Positions 1-8,270 of a DNA stretch of 64,000 nucleotides are shown in pieces. Made by a program: the position numbers and the translations under genes. Origin of the DNA: Desulfurivibrio alkaliphilus AHT 2. Its GTDB lineage: Bacteria; Desulfobacterota; Desulfobulbia; Desulfobulbales; Desulfurivibrionaceae. Location: positions 2,299,742-2,363,741 of the forward strand of contig NC_014216.1 in the NCBI RefSeq assembly GCF_000092205.1, read 5' to 3'. How positions within the stretch are numbered: the stretch's first letter is position 1; every line of letters starts with the position of its first letter. Below the pieces are notes generated by a model. That model was not told where the DNA came from. It was given only the letters and a program-made list of their open reading frames with translations, and did not search any database.

Positions 1-1647
1 GGCAAGGACGGCAAGGCCCTGAAGCGCAAACCCGCCGCCACCCGCACCATTTCCGCCCGCTCTCTGGATCAGCTCATCGGCGACTGGCACCTTGACCCGC
101 CGGTGGAAAAGCGTTTTCTCAAACTCGATCCTCCCACCATGGAGAACAATATTCCCGATCTCCAGCGGCTGATGCGGGCCATCCGCCAGGATTGCCACGA
201 CTGCAAGGAGCCCACCTTCGATCACCCCGACTTGCTCAAGGAGTTGCCCTTTACCCTGCGAGAGGCCGGCTGGCAGGTAACGGTGATTTTGCTCAAAGGC
301 CGCCGGGCCGAGGAACCGGCCCGGATCATCGCCGTGGAACCGGGCGACACCACCGCCAGCCTGTACGGCCTGGCAGTGGATATCGGCACCACCACGGTCT
401 GCGGCATGCTGGTCGACCTTAACAGCGGCAAGATCATCGCCGAGGCCTCGGCCTACAACGACCAGATCTCCTGCGGCGAAGACGTCATTTCCCGGATCGT
501 CTACTCCCAGCGGGGCGACGGCCTGCGCACCCTGCAGGGCAAAGTGGTGCGGACCATCAACAACATTATCGAAACGCTCTGCAAGACCGTGATCATCAGC
601 CCCAGCGACATCAGTTATATCATGGCGGCGGGTAACACCATCATGAGCCATCTGCTGCTGGGGCTGGACCCCAAGTTTATCCGGGAAGCGCCCTATGTAC
701 CCACCTGCAGCCATTTCCCCCTGACCAAGGCGGCGGAACTGGGGGTGCTGGCCCACCCTTCGGTGCGGCTTTTTCTCTACCCGGCGGTGGCCAGTTATGT
801 GGGCGGCGACATCATCGCCGGGGTGCACGCCTGCCGGATGTATAAAAGCCCGGAATTGACCCTGTTCATCGACATCGGCACCAACGGGGAAATCGTGGTG
901 GGCAATGAAGAATGGATGGTCTGCGCCGCCTGCTCGGCCGGCCCGGCCTTCGAGGGCGGCGGCATCCGCCATGGCATGCGGGCCAACTCCGGGGCCATCG
1001 AAAACTTCCATATCCACCCCGAAACCCTGGAGCCGATGATCATTACCATCGACCGCATCAAGCCTTGCGGCATTTGCGGCTCCGGCCTGATCGCCATCGT
1101 GGCCGAACTGCTCAACGCCGGGGTCATCGACCCCCAGGGCAAATTCAACCGCAGCCTGGAGCACCACCGGATCCGCCAGGGTGAAGATGGCTGGGAATAC
1201 GTGCTGGCCTGGGGCAAAGACGCCCTGCTGGGCCAGGATGTAGCCATCAGCGAGGTTGACCTGGACAATCTGATCCGGGCCAAGGGGGCCATGTATGCCG
1301 GCTATCAAACCCTGCTGGAGTCGGTGGGCATGGATTTTGCCGATTTGGACCGGGTGATTCTGGCCGGCAATTTCGGCGCCTACATCGACCTGGAACGGGC
1401 CATCACCATCGGCCTGCTGCCGGATATCCCGCGGGAGCGCTTTTTCTACCTGGGCAACGGCTCTTTGCTGGGCTGCCGGGTCAGCCTCAGCGATAATCAG
1501 CGTTTCCGGGAGCGGATGCTGGTCTCCGAGCTGGTCACCAACCTGGAATTGGCGGAAAACGCCCAGTTCATGGACCATTACATGGCCGCCCTGTTCCTGC
1601 CCCACACCAACCTGAGCCTGTTTCCCACGGTGGCCAAAACGCGCTGA
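1..1647 (+). CDS. ASKHA-domain corrinoid-activation (RACo-like) protein, 5'-truncated by the window edge
   Basis: The frame is open from base 1, so the GTG at 103 is probably an internal valine codon and the gene begins outside the window. The paralogue at 32661 supports this: its residues PPVEKFFLEL align with PPVEKRFLKL here, and it carries about 110 further N-terminal residues with a [2Fe-2S] domain. The visible part is the ASKHA/DUF4445 ATPase domain, with the phosphate motif AVDIGTTTVCGML, the motif FIDIGTNGEIVVG, a CAACSAGPAFEGGGI stretch and a C-terminal VILAGNFGAY motif. Family members use ATP to drive reductive reactivation of corrinoid proteins from Co(II) to Co(I). The acsE-like gene at 9162 makes the corrinoid iron-sulfur protein a plausible partner, by inference. 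The glycosyltransferase gene follows after 26 bases. Confidence 0.85.
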   Translation, partial: GKDGKALKRKPAATRTISARSLDQLIGDWHLDPPVEKRFLKLDPPTMENNIPDLQRLMRAIRQDCHDCKEPTFDHPDLLKELPFTLREAGWQVTVILLKGRRAEEPARIIAVEPGDTTASLYGLAVDIGTTTVCGMLVDLNSGKIIAEASAYNDQISCGEDVISRIVYSQRGDGLRTLQGKVVRTINNIIETLCKTVIISPSDISYIMAAGNTIMSHLLLGLDPKFIREAPYVPTCSHFPLTKAAELGVLAHPSVRLFLYPAVASYVGGDIIAGVHACRMYKSPELTLFIDIGTNGEIVVGNEEWMVCAACSAGPAFEGGGIRHGMRANSGAIENFHIHPETLEPMIITIDRIKPCGICGSGLIAIVAELLNAGVIDPQGKFNRSLEHHRIRQGEDGWEYVLAWGKDALLGQDVAISEVDLDNLIRAKGAMYAGYQTLLESVGMDFADLDRVILAGNFGAYIDLERAITIGLLPDIPRERFFYLGNGSLLGCRVSLSDNQRFRERMLVSELVTNLELAENAQFMDHYMAALFLPHTNLSLFPTVAKTR

Positions 1648-1673
1648 GGGCAGGTACCGGTGGAGCAGCTTTT

Positions 1674-2474
1674 ATGGCAATTGACGTCGATATCTCCTTC
1701 TGCCTGGCGGAACCGGTCACGGCGGTCGAATTACGGGGGTTTCTGGCGGCCGTGGAAGAACATGCCGACCCGGTGGCCTACGAGGTTATCGTCGCCGGGC
1801 TGGACTGCTCGCCACAAAGCCCGGAAGGACGGAGCCTGCAGGCCGATTTTCCCCAGCTTACCATCTATGAAAACCCGCCGCCCACCCCTGGCCGCCGCCT
1901 CAACCATGCCATGGGACTGGCTGTCGGCCGCTATCTGGCCCCTTGGTCGCCCCGGATCTACCCGCTGGCCGGCTGCCTGTTCAACCTCGTGCAATTCATG
2001 GACGAAAACCCTGAAAGCGGGCTGGCTGCTCCCCGGTTGCTCGACAGCGACAGCCACCTGCTGCCATCCCGCCGCCGAGTTCCTGGGCTGGCGGTAATTT
2101 TGCTGCTCCATACCCTGCTGGGCGGCAGCGGCTTGGGCGGCCCGTTGCTTAAACGCCATTACCATGCCGGCGAACCGCCGGTATTCCAGCAGGCCGCCGC
2201 CGGTTTTCTGAGCGCTCGCGCCCTGCTGCTGCGCAGGGAGACCCTGGAGGAGATCGGTCCTTTCGACGAGGGCTTTAAAATTTTTTATTTCGATGCCGAT
2301 TACTGCCGCCGGGCCGCCAAGGCCGGCTGGCACTGCCACTACCTGGCCGGGGCGCCGGCCCGTGATCTGGCGCCGGAGTGCTTCTATCTCGATTTCATCC
2401 GGCGCACCAGCCCCCCAGGCCACCTGGCCGATGCCACCAGAGTGCTACTGAAAAAATGGCTGCAGATCAACTGA
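1674..2474 (+). CDS. Family 2-like glycosyltransferase
   Basis: A 266-aa cytoplasmic or membrane-associated protein. The best-preserved signature is near the C-terminus, FDEGFKIFYFDADYCRRAAKAGW at residues about 198-220, which matches the acceptor-side FDE...F..D.D...R....G block of GT2 rhamnosyltransferase-like enzymes. The N-terminal nucleotide-sugar half is weak: no clear DxD motif is visible in the usual place, and the protein is shorter than most GT2 members. The ATG has a GGAG about 8 bases upstream and lies 26 bases after the RACo-like gene. It overlaps the start of the metallopeptidase gene by 19 bases. Substrate and acceptor cannot be told. An inactive GT-A-fold protein is possible. 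Confidence 0.7.
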   Translation: MAIDVDISFCLAEPVTAVELRGFLAAVEEHADPVAYEVIVAGLDCSPQSPEGRSLQADFPQLTIYENPPPTPGRRLNHAMGLAVGRYLAPWSPRIYPLAGCLFNLVQFMDENPESGLAAPRLLDSDSHLLPSRRRVPGLAVILLLHTLLGGSGLGGPLLKRHYHAGEPPVFQQAAAGFLSARALLLRRETLEEIGPFDEGFKIFYFDADYCRRAAKAGWHCHYLAGAPARDLAPECFYLDFIRRTSPPGHLADATRVLLKKWLQIN

Positions 2475-3604
2475 ACTGGCAACGCCAACTGCTGCGGGAA
2501 CATGAGCAGCTTTGCCGCTATTACCGGCTTTCTTTGCCCACCCCGCTGCTGGTCATCAGCGATGGGGCGAGCCGGGCCGGCGCCTGGCGCTCCCAGCCCT
2601 TTCCCGGGGTCATGCAGATCGCCGCCTGGCTGATCCGCAAGCATGGCTGGGAGGTGGTGCTGGAGGTACTCAAACATGAGATGGCCCACCAGTATGTGGA
2701 CCAGGTTCTACAGCCATTCAACGAGCCGCCCCATGGGCCGGCCTTTCGGGAAGCCTGCCGGCGCCTGGGCGTCCACCCCCTCTTTCGCCGGGCCGGCGGC
2801 GCCATCCCGGAGCAACTGGCCGCCGGCCGACCCGCCGGATTTTGCTCCCCGGTGCTGAACAAAATCGAAAAGCTGCTGGCCCTGGCCGGCAGCGCCAACG
2901 AACACGAGGCCGCCCTGGCCATGGCCAAGGCCGGTGAATTAATGCGCCGGCACAACCTGCAGCAATTGCCCAACCGCCGCAATGCCGCCGGTATCGCCCC
3001 CGACGATGGTTGCGACTACCTGGTAATCAGCACCGGCCGCCGCCGCCGGCCGCCGCACCATCTCCACCTGGCCGCTTTGCTGCAAGATTTTTTTTATGTA
3101 AAAACCATTAGCTACCAGCTTTACAGCCCGGCTCACGACCAGCTGCACCGGGTGCTGGAACTGCTGGGCCGCCGGGAAAACCTGGCCGTTGCCGAGTATG
3201 TCTTTCACTTTCTGGAAGAGCGGTTACCCCACCTCTGGCAGCAGCACCGGCGGCTTACCCGGACCCCGGGGCGGGAGAAAAACTCTTACTATATCGGGGT
3301 GCTAAGTGGCCTGAGAGATAAACTGCAGCGCCAGGAGGGGTGTGCCGCCAGCCGCCGGCCAGGACCGGCGGAGAGCGGCGGTCAAAACCGGGAGGTAACC
3401 TGCAGCAGTCTGATCTGTGCCGGCGACCGGGAACTCCAGCACTTTTTCAGCCAGCGTTACCCCTATCTGCGCAACATCCGCGGCCGCGGCCGCAAACTTT
3501 ACGCTTCCAGCTACCAGGCCGGCCAGGAGGAAGGGAGCCGCCTGATTATCCACCAGGGGCTTACCCAGCGTCAGGGCAACCGGGGCAAGCTGCTGAACAG
3601 GTAA
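2456..3604 (+). CDS. SprT-like zinc metallopeptidase with DUF2786-type region
   Basis: A 382-aa protein when started at the ATG at 2456, which overlaps the glycosyltransferase gene end by 19 bases; a longer frame opens at 2378 but buries most of that gene. A zinc-binding helix HEMAHQYVDQVLQ lies at residues about 76-88, followed by GPAFREACRRLG, the layout of SprT-like proteases (HExxH plus a downstream ligand). A second region beginning near residue 135 (LNKIEKLLALAGSANEHEAALAMAKA) matches the DUF2786 pattern. The remainder contains basic helical segments. A role in protein-DNA crosslink handling is known for SprT relatives but is only inference here. It ends 24 bases before the convergent DUF3786 gene. 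Confidence 0.75.
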   Translation: MAADQLNWQRQLLREHEQLCRYYRLSLPTPLLVISDGASRAGAWRSQPFPGVMQIAAWLIRKHGWEVVLEVLKHEMAHQYVDQVLQPFNEPPHGPAFREACRRLGVHPLFRRAGGAIPEQLAAGRPAGFCSPVLNKIEKLLALAGSANEHEAALAMAKAGELMRRHNLQQLPNRRNAAGIAPDDGCDYLVISTGRRRRPPHHLHLAALLQDFFYVKTISYQLYSPAHDQLHRVLELLGRRENLAVAEYVFHFLEERLPHLWQQHRRLTRTPGREKNSYYIGVLSGLRDKLQRQEGCAASRRPGPAESGGQNREVTCSSLICAGDRELQHFFSQRYPYLRNIRGRGRKLYASSYQAGQEEGSRLIIHQGLTQRQGNRGKLLNR

Positions 3605-3616
3605 GCGGTCACGGGG
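3601..3616 (+). repeat. Half copy of the GTAAGCGGTCACGGGG palindromic repeat
   Basis: The 16 bases are identical to the left arm of the hairpin at 61396-61411. Here the right arm is missing, and the sequence sits between two convergent genes, starting inside the stop region of the metallopeptidase gene. Shorter related pieces occur at 16739-16751 (inverted) and 61352-61366. Confidence 0.5.
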
Positions 3617-3628
3617 GTTAACATCCGT

Positions 3629-4435
3629 TCAGCAGGCAGACTGGCGCTTGAGGATTTTTTCCACCATGGCGGCCATCCCGGTGCCCAGAAAGTGCAGCAT
3701 CTCCGGGTTGGCGTTCTGTTCGGCGCAGCGGTCAAAGGTGATCCGCAGGGCCGACGCCAAACCCTCTTCCGGGGGTTGGTAGGCCAGCCGGAAGGGAACC
3801 ATCGGCAACGGGTAAAAGATCATCTCCCGGTTCTCCTCGCTGCTTGCCGGGCTCTCCACGGCTCCAAACATTTCCAGCAGGGCAAAAAAATCTGCGCTGT
3901 AGGCGTCGGCCAGTTGTCGCAGGGGCTCCTCGCAGCGCTTGGCAAACAGCGCCGCCCCCGCCTGTCCCCCCGGCAGGCCGGCAAAGGGCAGCCACTCGCC
4001 GGTGGCCTCCTTCCCTTGGCAAACCAGCAGGTAGCGCAACAGTGGCAGCTGAATCCAGGGGTTTACATGACACTGGGAGGCCATCCGGCCATCGGGCTCA
4101 AGAAAAAAATCTTTGCCCAAACAGGGAATGGCCAGCCGCTCACCCTGTAGGCGCCCTCCCACCCGAGCCGCCGTCTGGGGGTAATCCAGCGCCGCCACCT
4201 GGGCCTGCAGTTCGGCGGCCGCCTCTTCCTGCTCCTGATCAAGTCCCCGCCGGGGTTGCAACTCCGCCTCCAGGCGGGCCAGCACCTCCGGCGCCAGGGC
4301 CGGGCACTCGGCGGCTCGCTTGTCCCCCCGAATTACCGCGGCGGCAAAGGCCATACAGGAGGGCAAAACGCAGCGACCGCAATTATCGCCGGGCAACAAC
4401 TTGTACAACGCGTAGGGATTATTTTTTACCGACAT
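3629..4435 (-). CDS. DUF3786 protein with N-terminal [4Fe-4S]-type cysteine motif
   Basis: A 268-aa soluble protein. The N-terminus carries NPYALYKLLPGDNCGRCVLP and further cysteines (C19, C22, C27 and C44 by counting), the pattern of the small Fe-S domain also found at the N-terminus of the corrinoid iron-sulfur protein large subunit and related redox proteins. The rest matches the DUF3786 type: a PCLGKDFFLEPDGR stretch and a C-terminal FDRCAEQNANPEMLHFLGTGM segment. DUF3786 proteins occur in anaerobes with the Wood-Ljungdahl pathway and have no established activity. It is transcribed towards the metallopeptidase gene from its own 250-base upstream gap, in which no clear promoter stands out. 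Confidence 0.7.
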   Translation of the reverse strand: MSVKNNPYALYKLLPGDNCGRCVLPSCMAFAAAVIRGDKRAAECPALAPEVLARLEAELQPRRGLDQEQEEAAAELQAQVAALDYPQTAARVGGRLQGERLAIPCLGKDFFLEPDGRMASQCHVNPWIQLPLLRYLLVCQGKEATGEWLPFAGLPGGQAGAALFAKRCEEPLRQLADAYSADFFALLEMFGAVESPASSEENREMIFYPLPMVPFRLAYQPPEEGLASALRITFDRCAEQNANPEMLHFLGTGMAAMVEKILKRQSAC

Positions 4436-4685
4436 GAATTTCTCCAGCTACCTGCTTTTTCCGGTCCGACGGCTATGGGGACCGGATAAAGGTTAACTTA
4501 TCGTAATATTTCTTGGAAAACCAGTCAGGATTGGTTATCATGGTAATTAACCGCCGGTTGAGTACCCCCGGCGGCGGGCATTGTCGCACCCTGCAAAATC
4601 ACCTTTTTGGGTGATGCCTCACCCCACTGATTTCTGTTACGCTTGCCGTTATGGGGATCAAGTAAATTGCGAGGAGGGCTGTTTC

Positions 4686-5108
4686 ATGCAGGGTAACACA
4701 ATGGCAAGACAAAAAAACCTTAATCATGTTCCCCGGCAAGACCGTAATCGGTTGCTGGAAGGACTGGAAGTCTACGACTACGACAACGGCGAGCTACTCG
4801 GGTACCTGGTGGAGATCAGCCACCAGGGAATGCAGCTTAATAGCCGCCGGGCGATGATCCCGGCCCGGCGTTATCGGATGCGCATCAAGCTGCCACCGGA
4901 CCATTTCCCCTCGCCGGAACTGCATTGCACGGCCGTAACCCGCTGGAGCCAGCCCGCCGGCAGCGAGGGTTTTCAAGCGGGTTTCGCCCTGGCGGAATCT
5001 TCCACCGAAATTCTGGACACCATCTGCAAACTGATCAATATGTTCGGTTTTCAGGAGCGCGAAACAAGATTTCTGGCCACCTTGCAAGAGTTTGACCGGC
5101 GCTGCTGA
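4686..5108 (+). CDS. PilZ-domain protein
   Basis: A 140-aa protein. The ATG at 4686 is chosen because GAGGAGGG lies about 8 bases upstream; an in-frame TTG at 4581 gives a longer version without a comparable ribosome-binding site. The single domain shows a PilZ-like layout, with basic RQDRNR near residue 17, a GYLVEISHQGMQLNSRR strand-turn region (the D/NxSxxG element appears as EISHQG) and a C-terminal hydrophobic helix. PilZ domains bind cyclic di-GMP. The RxxxR plus (D/N)xSxxG signature is only partly kept, so binding is uncertain. The next gene, an HD-GYP-like protein, starts 41 bases later in the same direction, and both fit one c-di-GMP signalling unit. Confidence 0.65.
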   Translation: MQGNTMARQKNLNHVPRQDRNRLLEGLEVYDYDNGELLGYLVEISHQGMQLNSRRAMIPARRYRMRIKLPPDHFPSPELHCTAVTRWSQPAGSEGFQAGFALAESSTEILDTICKLINMFGFQERETRFLATLQEFDRRC

Positions 5109-5149
5109 ACCCCTATGATTTGCCGTCCACAAGCATCAGGCCTTCACCC

Positions 5150-6607
5150 ATGACACAAAACATCAACACCGGGTCATCACTTGGGCAACAGTCTGCGGTC
5201 ACCGCCAACGGACCGCCCATGATCTCCATTGACCGCTTGATCGACCTGGTGCGCCAGGGAGGGACGGTCCGCACCGGGGTGGATATCGTCAGCAAGCAGG
5301 GCAAACTGCTGCTGGAAAAGGATGTTCCGGTAACCGATATTGAAACCCTGGAGCGGGTGAAACGGCTGGGTATCGGCCAGATTCCCATCATCGCCACCGC
5401 CAAAGGCGGCATGTGGGACGCCCAGGGGGTGCCGCTGGCCTTACCGTCTTCACCGCCGGCCACGACGCCGGCCAATGCCGTTCCAGGGCGTCGCCCTCGG
5501 AGTGAAATCGACCAACAGCTGCAACAGATCACCGAAATTAAAGAAATAGCCACCGCCAAGTACGAAAAGGCCAAAGGCTGCATTAAACAAGCCTTGCACT
5601 CCATTCAGCAAAACGACGGTGAGTTTGACGTCTCCCCGGTGGCCGACATGGTGACCGACCTGGTGGATTTCGTCTCCCAGAACGAAAACTCCTTTTCCTA
5701 CATGACCCGGGAGATTTTCTCTTACGACGACTACCTCTACAACCACTCCATCAATGTCTGCACCATCGGTACGGTGGTGATGAAAAAATTTAATGAAAAC
5801 TTCAGCGCCGCGGTCAACACCTTCCTCAATAACACCCCGGCCACCGTGTTCGATGACAAGGCAGGCAATGAGCACTCTTTCAGCTACTTCCAGCCCGCCG
5901 AATTACGGGACATTTCCATCGGGTTTTTCATGCACGACCTGGGAAAAGTGTTGATCGACCCCAAAATACTTAACAAAAACGGCAAACTGAGTGAAAGCGA
6001 GTTTGAAGAAATAAAGACCCATACCGCCGAAAAGGCGATGACCGTTCTCGAAAAGAACTGCCTGGCCAACCCCTATATCACCAACGTCTGCCTCTACCAC
6101 CATGCCAAACTTTATGACGATGAACCCCGCTGCTATCCCGAGCGGGTTCACACCACCGTCCCCCCCTATGTAAAGGTTTGCAAACTGGCGGACATTTACG
6201 ATGCCATGACCTCCAAAAGGGCCTACAAAGAGGCACTAAACCCGGTGGGCGTGGTAACCGAAATCTTCAACCACTACGCCAGGAAGGATCCGCTACTGCA
6301 GTACATTTTGCACTCATTTGTCAGCTCGGTGGGTATCTATCCGCCGGGCAGCGTGGTGGCCCTCACCGATGGTCGCCAGTGCTACGTGCTGGACAGCAAA
6401 GGCCCGGTGCTGCTGCCGATTACCGACGACAACGGCAGAACCTTAAACCAGAAACAGGATCCCATTAAAATGGTCAAGGGCGTGGCGAAGCCGGATATCA
6501 AGATCGATCGCCGTCGACCGCCTTTGGCCCCCTTGGCGGCCTACAAAATTCTGCCCGACTATCTCCGCCGCATCGTCAAACCTCCCGGCACCGGTGAGGC
6601 GTCTTAG
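5150..6607 (+). CDS. HD-GYP-like phosphodiesterase protein with degenerate GYP motif
   Basis: A 485-aa protein from ATG 5150 (a TTG at 5120 is the longer alternative). The N-terminal 100 residues resemble the DUF3391-type domain that often precedes HD-GYP domains. A Pro/Ala-rich linker follows, then the HD domain: YNHSINVCT, FFMHDLGKVLI with the HD pair, a HTAEKAM histidine and VCLYHHAKL. The metal ligands of the HD core are therefore present. The signature HHExxDGxGYP reads HHAKLYDDEPRCYP, losing both the glutamate and the GYP tripeptide. HD-GYP enzymes hydrolyse c-di-GMP; here catalysis may be altered or lost. Preceded by the PilZ gene, it probably shares its transcript. Confidence 0.8.
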   Translation: MTQNINTGSSLGQQSAVTANGPPMISIDRLIDLVRQGGTVRTGVDIVSKQGKLLLEKDVPVTDIETLERVKRLGIGQIPIIATAKGGMWDAQGVPLALPSSPPATTPANAVPGRRPRSEIDQQLQQITEIKEIATAKYEKAKGCIKQALHSIQQNDGEFDVSPVADMVTDLVDFVSQNENSFSYMTREIFSYDDYLYNHSINVCTIGTVVMKKFNENFSAAVNTFLNNTPATVFDDKAGNEHSFSYFQPAELRDISIGFFMHDLGKVLIDPKILNKNGKLSESEFEEIKTHTAEKAMTVLEKNCLANPYITNVCLYHHAKLYDDEPRCYPERVHTTVPPYVKVCKLADIYDAMTSKRAYKEALNPVGVVTEIFNHYARKDPLLQYILHSFVSSVGIYPPGSVVALTDGRQCYVLDSKGPVLLPITDDNGRTLNQKQDPIKMVKGVAKPDIKIDRRRPPLAPLAAYKILPDYLRRIVKPPGTGEAS

Positions 6608-6674
6608 AAAAAAACCAAGCTGCAGCCAGCCGGCTCCCGGATGCTTTTTTACCTGGCTTTGACCGCCTTTTTTC

Positions 6675-6700
6675 GTTACCATTACCGGCGGGTAACTTTT
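6675..6700 (+). terminator. Possible weak terminator after the HD-GYP-like gene
   Basis: GTTACC (6675-6680) pairs with GGTAAC (6691-6696) around a GC-containing loop, followed by TTTT. The stem is only six pairs. The 215-base gap before the DUF1538 operon shows nothing else definite. Confidence 0.3.
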
Positions 6701-6822
6701 ATCACTCCCCTTTGGCCTGTGGCGTAAACGCCGGCAATTGCGTTGTGCATTCTTGCTCGCCAAGCACCCCGCGATCGCTTACGCTCTAATTAACGGCAAC
6801 AAGCTTATACCCTCTGGGACCG

Positions 6823-7515
6823 ATGCAAGACATCAAGGAAACCGCTCAGGAAGTATTTTACGCCGTACTGCCGATTACGGCGGTGGTGCTGGTCCTGCAG
6901 TTCACCCTGATCTGGCTCCCTTTGGCCGACTTTTTACAGTTTATGGTCGGCCTGGTGATGGTCAGCACCGGGCTGACCCTGTTTCTGTGGGGGGTGCAGG
7001 TGGCCATGCTGCCCATTGGCGAGATGATCGGCTCCTCTTTGCCCCGGCTGGGAAAAAGCTGGCTGGTGGTTTTCTTCGGTCTGCTGCTGGGTTTTGCCGC
7101 CACAGTGGCAGAGCCCGATGTCCGGGTGCTGGCCATGCAGGTAGACCAGGTGTCAGGTGGTGATATCTCTCAAAATATCCTGATTTATACCGTGGCCGCC
7201 GGGGTGGCGTTTTTTGTGGGGCTGGCCATGCTGCGCATCATCCTCAGTATCCCGATTACCTACCTGCTGGTTACCGGTTACGCTTTAGTGTTCCTGCTGG
7301 CCGCCTTCACCCCCGCCCACTTCGTCCCGGTTTCCTTCGACGCCGGTGGGGTGACCACCGGCCCCATGACCGTGCCCTTTATTTTGGCCCTGGGGGTCGG
7401 GGTGGCGTCGGTGCTGGGAGGCAAGACCGCCTCCGCCGACGGTTTCGGGCTAGTGGCCCTGGCCTCCATCGGCCCGATTCTGGCGGTTATGCTGCTGGGT
7501 ATTTTTTACAACTAG
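6823..7515 (+). CDS. DUF1538 integral membrane protein (first of pair)
   Basis: A 230-aa polytopic membrane protein with about six or seven hydrophobic segments. Two conserved loops define the DUF1538 type: GFAATVAEPDVRVLAMQV at residues about 90-107, and FDAGGVTTGPMTVPFI at about 172-187. The second looks like a re-entrant, glycine-rich substrate or gate region. A second DUF1538 gene starts 26 bases later and a double PII gene overlaps that one, so the three are one operon. DUF1538 proteins have no established substrate. The linked PII suggests a transporter or channel gated by a nitrogen/carbon-type signal, by inference. Its ATG has only a weak purine stretch upstream. Confidence 0.8.
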   Translation: MQDIKETAQEVFYAVLPITAVVLVLQFTLIWLPLADFLQFMVGLVMVSTGLTLFLWGVQVAMLPIGEMIGSSLPRLGKSWLVVFFGLLLGFAATVAEPDVRVLAMQVDQVSGGDISQNILIYTVAAGVAFFVGLAMLRIILSIPITYLLVTGYALVFLLAAFTPAHFVPVSFDAGGVTTGPMTVPFILALGVGVASVLGGKTASADGFGLVALASIGPILAVMLLGIFYN

Positions 7516-7541
7516 CTAATCCCCCAAGGTGAGATCGCGGC

Positions 7542-8270
7542 GTGGAAATTAAAATATTTGCTGGATTCGGCCATATCTTGCTGGAGGTGGGGTTTGCCCT
7601 GTTACCCCTGCTGGGCTTTTTTCTTTTTTTCCAAATTTTCATTTTACGTCTGCCCTGGCCCCAGTTATTAAACATCCTGAAAGGGCTGGTGCCGACCTTT
7701 CTGGGGCTGGCGCTTTTTCTGCAGGGGGTTAAAGTAGGATTTTTCCCCGTGGGCTCCGAAATGGGGGCCATCCTGGCCGGGATGCACCACAACTGGCTGC
7801 TGATACCCATCGGTTTTGTGCTGGGCTTTGTCGCCACCTTCGCCGAGCCGGCGGTGCGGATCCTCAACCTGGAAGTGGAAAAGACCTCCAGCGGCTCGAT
7901 TCCGCAGAGCATTATGCTTTACACCTTGTCTCTGGGGGTGGGTCTTTCCATCGCCATCTCCATGGCCCGGATGCTGCTGGGGATTCCCCTGTGGTATCTC
8001 ATTATTCCCGGCTACCTGCTGGCCATGCTGCTGATGCGTTACTCCAGCAAAACCTTTACCTCCATCGCCTTTGACTCGGGAGGGGTGGCCACCGGGCCCA
8101 TGACCGTAACCTTTATCATGGCCGTTTCCGTTGGCGCCGCCGGGGTTATGGAGGGGCGCAATCCGCTGCTGGACGGCTTCGGAATGATCACCCTGGTCGC
8201 CTTGGCCCCCATTCTGGCCGTTTTGATTCTGGGCCTGCTGTTCAACCGCCGTCGGAGGGAACAGGCATGA
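7542..8270 (+). CDS. DUF1538 integral membrane protein (second of pair)
   Basis: A 242-aa membrane protein starting at GTG with AAGGTGAG upstream. It is homologous to the preceding gene and repeats its two signature loops, GFVATFAEPAVRILNLEVEK and FDSGGVATGPMTVTFI. The two probably form a heteromeric complex, since each family unit looks like half of a transporter; in some genomes DUF1538 units are reported to be fused. Several long hydrophobic segments alternate with short basic loops, and the C-terminus is cytoplasmic-looking (NRRRREQA). Its stop overlaps the ATG of the PII gene by four bases (ATGA), showing translational coupling and supporting a functional PII-transporter pair. Confidence 0.8.
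   Translation: MEIKIFAGFGHILLEVGFALLPLLGFFLFFQIFILRLPWPQLLNILKGLVPTFLGLALFLQGVKVGFFPVGSEMGAILAGMHHNWLLIPIGFVLGFVATFAEPAVRILNLEVEKTSSGSIPQSIMLYTLSLGVGLSIAISMARMLLGIPLWYLIIPGYLLAMLLMRYSSKTFTSIAFDSGGVATGPMTVTFIMAVSVGAAGVMEGRNPLLDGFGMITLVALAPILAVLILGLLFNRRRREQA

Noticed and set aside
2378-2455. Longer metallopeptidase start
   Set aside because: Would lie inside the glycosyltransferase gene; ATG 2456 gives the usual 19-base overlap.
4581-4685. Longer PilZ protein with a Cys-rich start
   Set aside because: TTG start with no ribosome-binding site; the ATG at 4686 has GAGGAGGG upstream.
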